A DNA stretch of 64,000 bases from Terriglobia bacterium. GTDB taxonomy: Bacteria; Acidobacteriota; Terriglobia; UBA7540. The notes under the pieces were generated by a model. It was not told the DNA's origin. It saw nothing but the letters and a program-made list of their open reading frames with translations, and did no database searches. Both the position numbers and the translations under genes were made by a program. The stretch is taken from positions 62,001 through 126,000 of the forward strand of contig DASTAW010000021.1 of assembly GCA_035712365.1 (NCBI GenBank). Direction: 5' to 3'. Positions 16,915 to 27,473 of this stretch are shown here, piece after piece. Position 1 is the stretch's first letter; each line of letters starts with the position of its first letter.

Positions 16915-18033
16915 ATGCCAGGTAAGAAGAAGAAAGCCAGGAAATCGAGTGCGCGGGGCACTTCCACACGCAGGAAAACCAGGCCGAAGAAGCAGGCGAA
17001 GCGCGGCCCAGCCCGGACGAGAGCTGCACGGAAGAAGCCGGCCAGGCGGCCGCCTGCCGCACGGAAGAAAGTCACACGAAAGAATGTAATACCGAAGAAG
17101 CCTGCAAGGCGGCTGCCGCCTGATCTTCGCAATCATCGTGGCGGAGTGAGTCCCCGCATGCACGCACCCGCCATTCGCGGCGCCAGAACGAAAAGGCAGA
17201 AAGGAAAGAAGCAGGCGGGCAAGTTTCCCAACTTCACTTACCAGGGCGGGCCGGTGATCGCCTCGCCGCAGGTCTATACCAGCTTCTGGGGCGCCCTCTG
17301 GTCCGACGCTTTGCATCAGGCTCGCGCCCTGCGCCTCAATCAGTTCCACCGCGACTTGCTCGCCAGCGGATTCATGAATGTACTCTCCCAGTACGGCGTG
17401 GGAAACGGTGCAGGCAATAGCGGCGCCTTCGTCGGCGATAGCTTGATCAGCGACACTCCGGAAACCTTGACCGACCCCACAATCCAGGCCACCATCCAGT
17501 CAGCGATTGACCGGGGAGTCATCCCTGAGCCTGCGGCGCCCTCGAATATTGCGCTGATCATCTACCTGGATGAGAACAGCGGAGTCAACGATCCCTCCGA
17601 TCAACTGGTATTGTGCGAGCCCCAGAACGATAGTGCTTTCGGCTACCACAATTTCTTCACCACGACGGCAGGCCACAAGTTTTACTACGCCGTAATCCCC
17701 GGCTTGACAGATATGTGCCTGAAGGAGTCCTGCGCCCAGGACTCAGGCTGTTCGTTGCATCTTGCCGAAACTCAGGAACAGCGTCAAACCCAGGTGGCGA
17801 GCCACGAATTCGCAGAGATGACGACCGACCCGGAACTGAACGCCTGGCTGGATCCCCAGGCCGGGGAAAATGGCGACATCTGCAATGGTGAATCAGCGAC
17901 GATCTCAATCGGAGGAAATTCCTGGACTGTTCAAAGGACCTACAGCAAGACGGATGACATGGCGACAGGAGGCCAATCCTATTGCGTCGCAACAGCCCCT
18001 GCGCCCATTCCCCCTTTGAAGCCGGGACCGTAG
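16915..18033 (+). CDS. Histone-H1-like basic tail fused to EXORDIUM-like (Phi-1) domain
   Basis: 372 residues from the ATG at 16915, which has GGAGGT four bases upstream; an earlier GTG at 16891 is less likely. Residues 1-105 are extremely Lys/Arg/Ala/Pro-rich with KKPARR-type repeats, like bacterial histone-H1/AlgP tails, and there is no export signal. Residues ~108-365 resemble the plant EXORDIUM/phosphate-induced protein 1 domain: YQGGPV near the start, GYHNFF, and the zinc-protease-like core ASHEFAEMTTDPELNAWLD (H297, E298, E301) followed by GENGDIC. Cysteines (about 234, 268, 273, 279, 323) could form disulphides. Role unknown; the basic tail suggests DNA, RNA or polyanion binding. See findings. 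Confidence 0.72.
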   Translation: MPGKKKKARKSSARGTSTRRKTRPKKQAKRGPARTRAARKKPARRPPAARKKVTRKNVIPKKPARRLPPDLRNHRGGVSPRMHAPAIRGARTKRQKGKKQAGKFPNFTYQGGPVIASPQVYTSFWGALWSDALHQARALRLNQFHRDLLASGFMNVLSQYGVGNGAGNSGAFVGDSLISDTPETLTDPTIQATIQSAIDRGVIPEPAAPSNIALIIYLDENSGVNDPSDQLVLCEPQNDSAFGYHNFFTTTAGHKFYYAVIPGLTDMCLKESCAQDSGCSLHLAETQEQRQTQVASHEFAEMTTDPELNAWLDPQAGENGDICNGESATISIGGNSWTVQRTYSKTDDMATGGQSYCVATAPAPIPPLKPGP

Positions 18034-18180
18034 CGGCTCACCGGTGGCACGGGTAATGTGGCGGGATTGCAGGGATATCGAGCGCCAGACCACAGCATAG
18101 AAGGCGGCGCCGTAGTCACCGCGAACTGGAAATCGAGACTGTGCGCAACATTCTTCTCGGGGTCCGGATCACGACTCGGG

Positions 18181-18615
18181 CTATGCCTGCTCGCGGTCTG
18201 TAGCAACTTCATTCCGCGCCGATTTCTCAATGACGCAAGTGGGCATGTCGCAGTGGCCGGTGAAGTAAGCGCCGGACTCGAGTTTTAGCGAGGGCGTCTC
18301 AATATCGCCCAACAATATGCCGTGCTCTTTGATTTCGAGTTGCTTCGTGGCGTGGATGCTCCCTTTTACCTTGCCCGCGACGCTGACTTTCTCCGCCTCG
18401 ATGTCGCCTTCGATCTCTGCCTGGCTGGCCACCACCACGGTCCCCGCCGAGCAGATTGTGCCTTTGAACTGGCAGTCCAGCCGGATCATTCCCGAGGGCA
18501 CTTTGATCCGGCCTTCAATCTCAATCCCCGGATCGAGCAAGGCAACGATTTCGTCGTCGTCAGCCGTGCCCTGGCTAGCCTGCCGAAGTTGTCGTGCAAT
18601 AAAGTTAAGACCCAT
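18181..18615 (-). CDS. Bactofilin (polymer-forming cytoskeletal protein)
   Basis: 144 residues with the bactofilin core (about residues 22-120). Short beta-helix rungs recur, such as IEGRIKVPSGMIRLDCQFKG, AEIEGDIEAEKVSVAGKVKG and HGILLGDIETPSLKLESGA, each with conserved small/hydrophobic positions and Gly turns. The flanks are short and polar, as usual. Bactofilins self-assemble into nucleotide-independent filaments at the inner face of the membrane and scaffold cell-wall or shape-determining enzymes. GGAGG lies five bases before the ATG. No M23 peptidase or other usual partner is adjacent. Confidence 0.92.
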   Translation of the reverse strand: MGLNFIARQLRQASQGTADDDEIVALLDPGIEIEGRIKVPSGMIRLDCQFKGTICSAGTVVVASQAEIEGDIEAEKVSVAGKVKGSIHATKQLEIKEHGILLGDIETPSLKLESGAYFTGHCDMPTCVIEKSARNEVATDREQA

Positions 18616-18716
18616 AGGAACCTCCAGGAGTCATTACGCTGTTGCGACCGAAAATTCAGCTTTGGAGCAGGCGAGGACCCAACGTGCGGCCTCCCCTGGC
18701 GGAAGGCTTTTTGCTT

Positions 18717-19205
18717 CTATCGAGCATGAGCGCGGCCCAGTTCCTCGTTGTCTCCCCTGATGGGGCTGGCCACACCCAAAGCGGCAGTTCCTGTCTGGGC
18801 CGTATTGCCTGAAAACAGAGCTCTCAGACACGAAGCCAATTGCTTTGAGAAGGAATGGCGGCGACAGAGTTCCCTGATCCGAAGCAGCCAGGGAAGAGTG
18901 ACCTGGCCGATGACGATCAAAACTTCCCCGGCCAAATACGCAGAGATGTTCTTGATTCTGGGTGGTTCCCCGACTGGCGGCTCTATCACTTGCAGATCCA
19001 GTATCAGCCGGGTGCCGCCGCGATTGGAAAACTCTGCAAAGCCTCTGCGAATTTCATCAGGTACGCCGCAGTTGGACCCATCCGCCGAAAGCTCATCCAG
19101 CACGCTTTTAACAACGGGCGTTCTGTCGATCGTCAGGACGTGCCTTTCGCCAACCTGCATCAGGGGACCTTTCACTCTCATCGCCGTTTGGCGCTCGAAA
19201 GGCAC
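18717..19205 (-). CDS. Hypothetical protein, possible degenerate STAS-like domain
   Basis: Up to 162 residues from a GTG; an ATG at residue 9 is an alternative start. Neither has a strong ribosome binding site. The central segment (EIRRGFAEFSNRGGTRLILDLQ) resembles the helix-strand entry of STAS anti-sigma-factor antagonists, but the phosphorylatable D-S-S-G-L segment expected next is absent and the sequence afterwards looks irregular. The last ~50 residues are unconvincing as folded protein. It may be a diverged STAS protein, a frameshifted gene, or not coding. It lies between bactofilin and the YxxG-repeat gene on the same strand. Confidence 0.35.
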   Translation of the reverse strand: MPFERQTAMRVKGPLMQVGERHVLTIDRTPVVKSVLDELSADGSNCGVPDEIRRGFAEFSNRGGTRLILDLQVIEPPVGEPPRIKNISAYLAGEVLIVIGQVTLPWLLRIRELCRRHSFSKQLASCLRALFSGNTAQTGTAALGVASPIRGDNEELGRAHAR

Positions 19206-19448
19206 ATAATAACTGCCTAGTTATTAACGATGCAATGCTACTAAAGTTCTAGTACCCTTGCGCCGATTGCGCTCGGTCAGCCGGCTCGCCGCGAACCAAG
19301 CCGCGCTGAAATCAGCAGATACCTTCCGCCAATGGGCCATGTTGTGGGAGGAGAGAGAGATGGGATACCTGAGGAGCACGTTTCGTCCGCGGCGCGGGCC
19401 AGCACGCCCGCGCCCCGGGGTTCACTCTGAGCAACATTCAGATCCACG

Positions 19449-20081
19449 TTATCGGTTCCAGCCCTGCTCGACGCCTCGATACCCATGTTGATAGCCCGCC
19501 AGGAAACCTTCGCGATATTGGCGTTTGTATTCCTGCTTTGGACCAAAATCGTGATGGTAGCCGTGATCGGCATCTTCATACCGATCATTCTTTTCAGGTC
19601 TGAAATCCTTATTTTTCCTGCGGTCCTTTTCGCCCTGGACCACTCCATCGCTGAAGCCTGCCTGAAAAGCTACATTGGTACGCCCGTAGTAGCCAGAGCC
19701 ACGATCTTGCTCGTAGGCCTCGCCACCCGGGTAGGGAGGGCCGCTGGCACGTGCTTCGAAGCGGCTTTCGCGGCCATAATAGCCGTCGTTATAGCCCGCC
19801 GCGTATCCCTGACGGTAGCCATCCCTGTAGAGGTCCGGATTTCCCATGTAAGCACCGTAGCCGCGCATCGCGTTGTCGTAGTCCCTGCTCTCCATATTGA
19901 AATCAACCTGCGCGCCGCGGTCCTCGCTTCCGTGCTGAAATCCGTCCAGGTATCCATTGCGGAAGCCGTAGGCGTTCGAGCCTTGTGGGCCCTGGTCATA
20001 GCGCTGGTGAGCAGAGGCCACTCCACACAGCGAAAGCGCCACAACGCACGCGAAGCTTAGCCTGACAAGTTGTTTAACCAT
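19449..20081 (-). CDS. Secreted Tyr/Gly-rich repeat protein
   Basis: 210 residues with a clear signal peptide (MVKQLVRLSFACVVALSLCGVASA, cleavage after ASA at about residue 24). The mature protein has at least four versions of a Y/F-x-x-G-(Y/F)-x-x-G motif: FRNGYLDGFQHG, YRDGYRQGYAAGYNDG, FQAGFSDGVVQG and YREGFLAGYQHGYRG. They are separated by Arg/Asp/Tyr-rich linkers. This periodicity suggests short amphipathic helices or a Tyr-lined surface. Function is unknown; an envelope or extracellular structural role is plausible. A perfect GGAGG lies before the ATG. No enzymatic motif is visible. Confidence 0.78.
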   Translation of the reverse strand: MVKQLVRLSFACVVALSLCGVASAHQRYDQGPQGSNAYGFRNGYLDGFQHGSEDRGAQVDFNMESRDYDNAMRGYGAYMGNPDLYRDGYRQGYAAGYNDGYYGRESRFEARASGPPYPGGEAYEQDRGSGYYGRTNVAFQAGFSDGVVQGEKDRRKNKDFRPEKNDRYEDADHGYHHDFGPKQEYKRQYREGFLAGYQHGYRGVEQGWNR

Positions 20082-20563
20082 TTCATCCTCCTTTTTCTTG
20101 CACGATCTTCATTGTTCAGTAACCGTCCCCCCTGCTCAGGTTCACTTGTGCGCAGAACCCGACGAGTGAGAGTGCAAATACCTTGCCAAACGGCGTAAGT
20201 GGTTCTATTCAGGCGAGGACATTCTGGGGAGCAATGAATATCTTCGCGATGCCAGTAAAACTTGCACGGCGGATTTCGATGGCATTTGAAGACGTGTCCG
20301 AAGATCTTCTTAAAACCGCAGGCTTTGTCCGCGCCCACCTGCCATTTCCGATGTCGCCGAAGCATTGGAAGCGCTGGCGCCTGGTGAAAAACGGGAAGGG
20401 TTACCTGGGCCGCCGGATGGATCCTGAAATGCTCGGTGCGATCCATGGTTCGAGGGCTGGGGATTCTTGGTGAGGCAAGGGCCGAAGGACAGACTCGCGC
20501 TTGAACTGGGCAGACCGGCGCATCAGGACGCATGACGCGGCCGCCCCTTAACACGCGGGTTGA
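20082..20563. other. Intergenic region, nothing recognised
   Basis: About 480 bases between two minus-strand genes. Overlapping frames exist on both strands, but none has a ribosome binding site or protein-like composition that I trust. It presumably contains the promoter of the Tyr/Gly-repeat gene. Confidence 0.4.
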
Positions 20564-20809
20564 TCAGTTGCTTTGCAGGACCAATAACAACTCGCGAATC
20601 TTCCGGTTCTTCTCCTGCATGGCATCAGCGTAGTTCTTTTCCTGCGTGGCGACTCTCTTCTCGAGCGTTCTGATGGTCTGATCGGCCCTCTCAAGCCGCG
20701 CCAACAGGTCCTCTGGAGATGTTTTCACACGGTGCAAGGAAACTTCTGCGGTTTCTGCCTCGGACGTCGTGTCGATTGCAATCGCAGATGCTTGTCGTGT
20801 TTCCATCAT
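20564..20809 (-). CDS. Small coiled-coil protein, unknown function
   Basis: 81 residues from the ATG at 20809, selected because GGGAGG lies just upstream; a longer frame to 20890 lacks such a site. The first 30 residues are polar and Ala/Thr-rich. Residues ~31-78 have regular heptads of Leu/Ile with Glu/Arg flanks (LLARLERADQTIRTLEKRVATQEKNYADAM in outline, ending with IRELLLVLQSN), predicting a coiled coil. There is no signal or membrane segment, so it is probably cytosolic and oligomeric. I do not recognise a family. It could be a cofactor for a neighbouring envelope protein, but there is no direct evidence. Confidence 0.6.
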   Translation of the reverse strand: MMETRQASAIAIDTTSEAETAEVSLHRVKTSPEDLLARLERADQTIRTLEKRVATQEKNYADAMQEKNRKIRELLLVLQSN

Positions 20810-21209
20810 ATTCCTCCCATTCCAATCAACGACAGAGCAAGTCTCGTTCCATTCGCAAAACTCACCCGCCACAGCGAGCGCGGAAGGCAAATTTCAGACA
20901 CGTTGGCCGGAGGTTGTATTCAGGCAGAGGGGCCTCGGCTGCAAGCCGTGCTGGTAATTCTTACAAGCAGCATTTCCTTTTTTGCAAATGTTCAGCTCAC
21001 CCGGTCCCGGGATGCTCCACCTCCAGCACCAGGCGGACTCAACGGGAAGGTCAGGGGTCCTTCAGCCAGCTTCGCGCCTTCGCGCCTCTGCGTGAAAGGT
21101 TTTTGGCTTCCGCGAAAGATCTCTGCATTGCGCTTTGAAATTTATGTGGGATGACAGGCGGAGTGCTCAGCATGATGAATCAGCCCTTTTCAGCATCGTG
21201 CCAGGGCTT
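20810..21209. other. Intergenic region upstream of tRNA-Glu 3' end
   Basis: 400 bases with no credible gene. It includes a degenerate short repeat at 21070-21116. Close to the tRNA 3' end, AGCCCT and AGGGCT (minus strand, around 21172-21209) could form a weak hairpin, without a T-run. Confidence 0.45.
21070..21116. repeat. Possible dispersed repeat, 'CTTCGCGCCTTCGCG' type
   Basis: The sequence contains TTCGCGCCTTCGCGCC followed by TCTGCGTGAAAGG and TTTTTGGCTTCCGCG. The TTCGCG units and the GCGTGAAAGG element resemble a short non-coding repeat I have seen in many unrelated bacterial genomes. Only one copy is seen in this window. Confidence 0.35.
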
Positions 21210-21284
21210 TGGTAGCGCTACCGGGAATCGAACCCGGGTTTTCAGATTGAGAATCTGACGTCCTAACCCCTAGACGATAGCGCC
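21210..21284 (-). tRNA. tRNA-Glu (anticodon CTC)
   Basis: A 75-base cloverleaf on the minus strand: acceptor GGCGCTA pairs with TAGCGCT (a G-T first pair), anticodon stem TCAGA/TCTGA with loop TTCTCAA giving anticodon CTC, T-arm CCGGG-TTCGATT-CCCGG, discriminator A and an encoded CCA end. It reads GAG codons. It lies between a coiled-coil gene and tldE. Confidence 0.96.
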
Positions 21285-21301
21285 GTTGAACGTGTACAGC
21301 T

Positions 21302-21331
21302 TTTCTAACATCCGCTTTCAAAGGCTGTCAA
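21302..21331 (-). promoter_or_regulatory. Putative promoter of tRNA-Glu
   Basis: On the minus strand a perfect TTGACA (21331-21326) is followed after 18 bases by TAGAAA (21307-21302). The expected start is within about ten bases of the tRNA 5' end at 21284. Confidence 0.6.
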
Positions 21332-21346
21332 GTCATGGCCGGTCGG

Positions 21347-21430
21347 GCAGTGGCTCATTGGCCTGTGGCACGGGCCTCCTAGCCCGTGTTACGTTCAAGA
21401 GACACAGCCAGTATGGCTGTGCCACAAATT
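21347..21430. repeat. Compound palindromic repeat, 'GTGGCACGG' family
   Basis: Two hairpins in series: GGCACGGGC-CTCCTA-GCCCGTG and CACAGCCA-GTA-TGGCTGTG, the second followed by CCACAAATT. GTGGCTCATT and GTGGCACGG at the left, and GTGCCACAAAT at the right, match parts of the element at 11923-12036. It ends eleven bases before the tldE stop and starts 15 bases upstream of the tRNA-Glu -35 box. Confidence 0.75.
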
Positions 21431-21440
21431 CAACGCCCGC

Positions 21441-22775
21441 TCAGTACCGCGTGGCAGACGAGAAATTGAACTCATTCACCTTCATGGCGGGAACCACCAT
21501 CTCAAAAGACTCTTCGCCGGCGGTCCGTTGTGCCGCGCCCATGGCTTCGACCTGATTCAGCATGTCGAACAGACTCTGGTTGAATCGCAGGTTCTTGACG
21601 CCGTGCTTGACCTCGCCATCTTCAATCCAGAAAGTCCCGTCGCGCGTCATTCCGGTCAGGATTTTCTGGTAAGGATCGACTTCGCGGATGTACCAGAGCC
21701 GGGTCACCAGCAGGCCGCGCGCGGTGGACTTGACCATGTTCTCCACGGTTTTTTTGCCGCCCTCCATCACGATGTTCATCGGCGCCTCGCCGTATTCGTT
21801 GGGAAGCGGAAAGCCGTGGCCCGTGGCGGTCTTTCCCATCTTGCGGGCCGTCGCTCTGGCGTACACCAGATTGGTGACTTTTCCCTTCTCCACCAGCTTC
21901 ACGCGCTGCCTCGGAATTCCCTCGCCGTCAAACGGAGCGCCTGCCTGCAAAGGATGAAACACGTCGTCGCGGATGTTGATGTTTTCGCCAAAAAGCTTTT
22001 CGCCAACCCGGCCGGTCAGGCAGCTTCGGCGCTCCTGGACCGCGAGGCCGCCAAAATCGAAGAAGAGAAAACCCAGCAGGTCCAGCACCGCGGCCGGCTC
22101 AAGGATCACCGTGTATTTGCCCGGCGCGATGTCCTGCGGGCGCTCGCTCTCGAGCGCCTTCGAGACCGCGCGGTCTGCCAGCATCTCCGGCTCGAGTTCC
22201 ATGCAGGAAGGCGAAGTCTTCTTGGCCCACCCGGAGCTTTCCTCCTTCAGCATGGTGATCGAGAACTCGGAGCTGGTTTCTTCGTGGAAAGCTTCCAGGC
22301 CGCGCGAGTTGAACAGGCCCGTCACGAACGTCCCGTTTGAATAGACCCCCGCAGCCGTCAGGCCGTCCTTCCCGGCGCGCTCGATGGCTGTCCGGACCGT
22401 CTCTGCGCGGGCCTGCGGACTCAACTCCGCAGATTCGGTGTCAAACCGGTCCACCGCCCGGTACATTTGAGGGCCTGGCATCGGCAGCAGGTCAGGGTCG
22501 GCGGGCTGCAGTCGCGCCAGCGCCAGCGCCGCTTCACAAACCTGCCGGATGGAATTTTCGTCGAGCTTATTGGTGCTGGCACGCGCCGTCCGCTGGTTGA
22601 CCACCGCCCGCACCGAGAGGTTCAATCCTTCTTCGGCAACGTTCTGGTGAATTCCGTTGTTGGCGAAGCGCGTCAGCGCATAAGCCGTGGAGGTAATAAA
22701 AGCTTCCGTCTCGTCGGCGGTGGAATACTTGAGGACCTTCTTGAAGATTTCCTTTGCCCGTTCGCGTTTGAGCAT
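21441..22775 (-). CDS. tldE: TldE/PmbA-family metallopeptidase subunit
   Basis: 444 residues of the TldD/PmbA family, the subunit without the HExxxH motif. Family elements are FANNGIHQN and the SVRAVVNQRTARASTN strand region near the N-terminus, PGKYTVILEPAAVLDLLGFL, GLAVQERRS and the C-terminal TRDGTFWIEDGEVKHGVKNLRFNQS in outline. In E. coli, TldD and TldE form a heterodimer that degrades unfolded peptides and processes microcin B17 and CcdA; TldE supplies the closed tunnel while TldD provides zinc. The gene follows tldD by 74 bases on the same strand, so the pair is one unit. No RiPP precursor is apparent nearby. Confidence 0.9.
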   Translation of the reverse strand: MLKRERAKEIFKKVLKYSTADETEAFITSTAYALTRFANNGIHQNVAEEGLNLSVRAVVNQRTARASTNKLDENSIRQVCEAALALARLQPADPDLLPMPGPQMYRAVDRFDTESAELSPQARAETVRTAIERAGKDGLTAAGVYSNGTFVTGLFNSRGLEAFHEETSSEFSITMLKEESSGWAKKTSPSCMELEPEMLADRAVSKALESERPQDIAPGKYTVILEPAAVLDLLGFLFFDFGGLAVQERRSCLTGRVGEKLFGENINIRDDVFHPLQAGAPFDGEGIPRQRVKLVEKGKVTNLVYARATARKMGKTATGHGFPLPNEYGEAPMNIVMEGGKKTVENMVKSTARGLLVTRLWYIREVDPYQKILTGMTRDGTFWIEDGEVKHGVKNLRFNQSLFDMLNQVEAMGAAQRTAGEESFEMVVPAMKVNEFNFSSATRY

Positions 22776-22849
22776 CGTTTCGCCAGCAATCTCCCGTGGT
22801 CATTTGCCGCCCGGCATTGCGCGGCTGACCAGCCAGAGGGACAATCCCG

Positions 22850-24307
22850 CTATTTTGAATACGCCACGCCCACCTGCACCTTGCGGAAGCGCGTGGGAGA
22901 AGCGCCGTGCCCGGTCCCCATGGTCTGCATTGGCTGTCCCTTGCCGCAGTTCGGCGTACCCCACAGCGTCCATTCTTCCGGGCCGCAGATGGCGTCACAG
23001 GAATTCCAGAACTCGGTGGTGATCCCGCCGTAGCTGGGGTTTTTCAGCATCCGGACCCGCTTGCCGTTCTTGATTTCCCAGCCGATTTCCGTTCCAAACT
23101 GAAAATTGTAGCGGCGGTCATCAATGGACCAGCTCCGGTTGGTTTCCATGTAAATTCCGTCGTCGGTATCGGCGATCAGATCTTCAAGCTTGCCCTGGCC
23201 CGGAAGCAGGCTGACGTTGGTCATGCGGATCAGCGGGATCCTGTTCCAGCCTTCGGCCCGCATGCTTCCATTGGAGCGTTCCTGGCCGATCGCCGCCGCG
23301 GTTTCGCGTGAAGTCAGATAACCGGTGAAGAGCCCTGCCGTGATAATCGGAGTGTTGTTCGCCGGCACGCCCTCGTCATCATAGGCGAATGTGCCGAGGC
23401 CCGGCCCGTGCGCAGGCGTGGCATCGGCAACCACGTTCACAATGTCTGAAGCGTACTTGAGAGTGCCGAGCTGGTCGAGCGTCAGAAAACTCATGCCCGC
23501 AAAATTCGCTTCCGTTCCCAGCACGCGGTCAAGCTCGATGGGGTGACCGATCGACTCATGAATCTGCAGCCCCACCTGAGAGCTCCCCAGGATGATGTCC
23601 CGTTCACCTGCCGGACATTGGTCGCAGGCGTGCAATGCCGCCGCTTCCTCGGCAATGCGCGGAGCGTTGCCCAGCAAGTCCAGCTCCTCGATCAATTCGT
23701 AACCTTTAGTCTGGTATTGCCCGCCAAACGAGTTCGGATAAGACCGCCGCTGGATTTCCGTCCCGTCAAATGACGTGGCCACGAATCCGGCGCCGGTCTG
23801 ATTTTTGATCTGCCGGATTTCCGAGCCGTTGCTCGAAACAAAAAGCTGATCGATGCGGTGGAAGTCCATCGCCACTTCCGCGAGAGTGATGTTCTTCACC
23901 CTGCGCAGCTCGGCATCGATTTTCAACATCAGGTCCAGGCAGCCTGACACGGGAATCAAAAAAGGATCAATCCGGCAGGGGCCTTCCCACTGGTCCACGG
24001 TCTTTGCTTCCGGAGCGAGTTGAACATCCTGGCGTTTTGCCAGCGCGCTGGCCCTGGCAATCTCCACCGCCTTAAGTCCGGCGGCGAGGATGCCCTGGCG
24101 GGAGAGATCGTCGGTGGAGGCAAAGCCCCAGGCGCCGTCCACAATCACCCGTACTCCCAGGCCGAGCGACTCCGATTCTCTCACCTGTGCTGTTTTGCCG
24201 TCCTTGGTGGAAAGATATCGCTGGCGAATGTCCATCACGCGGGCGTCAGCGTAAGTTGCGCCCTGCGATGTGGCTGCGTCGAGCGCCAGAGCTCCGAAAT
24301 TTTCCAT
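22850..24307 (-). CDS. tldD: TldD-family zinc metalloprotease subunit
   Basis: 485 residues from the ATG at 24307. An apparent extension to 24496 is excluded because its first codons lie in a dispersed repeat. Residues 250-255 are HESIGH, the HExxxH zinc site of TldD. LGTEANFAGMSFL, AYDDEGVPANNTPII, SNGSMRAEGWNRIPLIRMTN in outline, and GQPMQTMGTGHGASP are family landmarks. The last includes the Cys-x-x-Gly-Gln (CGKGQ) segment that contributes to the metal site. Acts with TldE as a cytosolic peptidase on extended peptides. The upstream gap to ahcY (~200 bases) contains the partial repeat, so tldD-tldE probably has its own promoter. Confidence 0.92.
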   Translation of the reverse strand: MENFGALALDAATSQGATYADARVMDIRQRYLSTKDGKTAQVRESESLGLGVRVIVDGAWGFASTDDLSRQGILAAGLKAVEIARASALAKRQDVQLAPEAKTVDQWEGPCRIDPFLIPVSGCLDLMLKIDAELRRVKNITLAEVAMDFHRIDQLFVSSNGSEIRQIKNQTGAGFVATSFDGTEIQRRSYPNSFGGQYQTKGYELIEELDLLGNAPRIAEEAAALHACDQCPAGERDIILGSSQVGLQIHESIGHPIELDRVLGTEANFAGMSFLTLDQLGTLKYASDIVNVVADATPAHGPGLGTFAYDDEGVPANNTPIITAGLFTGYLTSRETAAAIGQERSNGSMRAEGWNRIPLIRMTNVSLLPGQGKLEDLIADTDDGIYMETNRSWSIDDRRYNFQFGTEIGWEIKNGKRVRMLKNPSYGGITTEFWNSCDAICGPEEWTLWGTPNCGKGQPMQTMGTGHGASPTRFRKVQVGVAYSK

Positions 24308-24468
24308 CGCGCAAACCTGTTCCAGGAAGGGGCTGCTGGTCCCCTGGCGTTTACTAATCAGCCGAGCTTTCTCGATTTTTGGTCCGGTTTCCTGCAAAGA
24401 ATCATGGACTGTAAATTGACGGGAAAGGTGAACAGCAAAGCCATCACAGGCAGCAGTCCTGCCGCGTT

Positions 24469-24500
24469 GTTTGTAGCGCCGCCGTCCCGGTGGCATTTTC
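24469..24500. repeat. Half copy of the 'GTAGCGCCG' palindromic element
   Basis: TGTTTGTAGCGCCGCCGTCCCGGTGGCATTTT is nearly identical to the left part of the copy at 38844, but the second half and the conserved outer end are missing. It lies between ahcY and tldD and creates a false N-terminal extension of tldD beginning MPPGRRRYK. Confidence 0.7.
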
Positions 24501-24513
24501 CAGGGCCGGCAGA

Positions 24514-26942
<2,429 letters not shown>

Positions 26943-26992
26943 GTGGGTCTCCTTCCGTTATGCAAAAATATCCCGCACAGTGCAAACATCCA

Positions 26993-27022
26993 ACGCTAGC
27001 ACAGCGAGTTTGGAACCGTCAA
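26993..27022 (-). promoter_or_regulatory. Putative promoter of metK-ahcY
   Basis: On the minus strand, TTGACG (27022-27017) and TAGCGT (26998-26993) are separated by 18 bases. The -10 is weak. Start would fall near 26986, leaving a ~45-base leader. Confidence 0.4.
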
Positions 27023-27085
27023 CCGTTTGATGCTCGGAACCCGCTCCCAGTCAGCCAACTGCGCTTTTGCAGGGCCCAACAGTCC

Positions 27086-27197
27086 GTAGCGCCGCCAGGA
27101 CTTCCGTAGCGCCGGCATCTTGCCGACCCTGAAAATTGCCCCCGGGACGGCGGCGCTACAAACGAGCTTGTCACCATATTTTGCAATCCTCAGTAAT
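27086..27197. repeat. 'GTAGCGCCG' palindromic element, copy A
   Basis: Begins GTAGCGCCGCCAGG, repeats GTAGCGCCGGCATC, and has CGGGACGGCGGCGCTACA at the far arm. The right end TCACCATATTTTGCAATCC continuing TCAGTAATAA matches the outer ends of copies at 38844 and 44813. It lies between the metK promoter region and the small membrane protein gene. Confidence 0.8.
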
Positions 27198-27212
27198 AAT
27201 TCATTTCTTTCA

Positions 27213-27473
27213 TCAACGGGCCGGACTCGATAAGCTATGGCTGCTATCGAGCAGCGTCGAGGCCTTCTCCATCCACCAGCGCCGCAGGGCAACCAGCGAC
27301 CATACAGACTCCACAATGCCGAACGGCCACGCGCCCTGGAGAAATCCATAGATCGAACCCATCAGGCACGAAGCGGCAAATGCCAGGATAAACCAATGGC
27401 TCCGCTTCTCGAGCCCGTAGCAGACCAGCATAGCCGTCACTGCGAAAAGTCCAAAAGCCGACAGGTTACTCAC
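27213..27473 (-). CDS. Small conserved membrane protein
   Basis: 86 residues with two or three hydrophobic segments: FGLFAVTAMLVCYGLE, FILAFAASCLMGSIYGFLQG and FGIVESVWSLVALRRWW. The segment SIYGFLQGAWPFGIVE...W-S-L-V-A-L-R-R-W is familiar from small uncharacterised inner-membrane proteins of diverse bacteria. The start is a GTG with a weak ribosome binding site. The C-terminal ~20 residues run up to the repeat at 27086-27197 and may be partly derived from flanking non-coding DNA. Function unknown. It sits 130 bases past the prfB stop on the same strand. Confidence 0.7.
   Translation of the reverse strand: MSNLSAFGLFAVTAMLVCYGLEKRSHWFILAFAASCLMGSIYGFLQGAWPFGIVESVWSLVALRRWWMEKASTLLDSSHSLSSPAR

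Noticed and set aside
20057-20554. 165-codon minus-strand frame
   Set aside because: Overlaps the Tyr/Gly-repeat gene's 5' end, shows no family resemblance and no start signal.
24308-24496. 63-codon N-terminal extension of tldD
   Set aside because: Begins inside a dispersed repeat; the same MPPGRRRYK start occurs at 27136 in another copy, and TldD proteins start at the later Met.
26943-26992. SAM or SAH riboswitch ahead of metK
   Set aside because: The leader is about 45 bases, and no conserved SAM-I/II or SAH aptamer pattern is visible.
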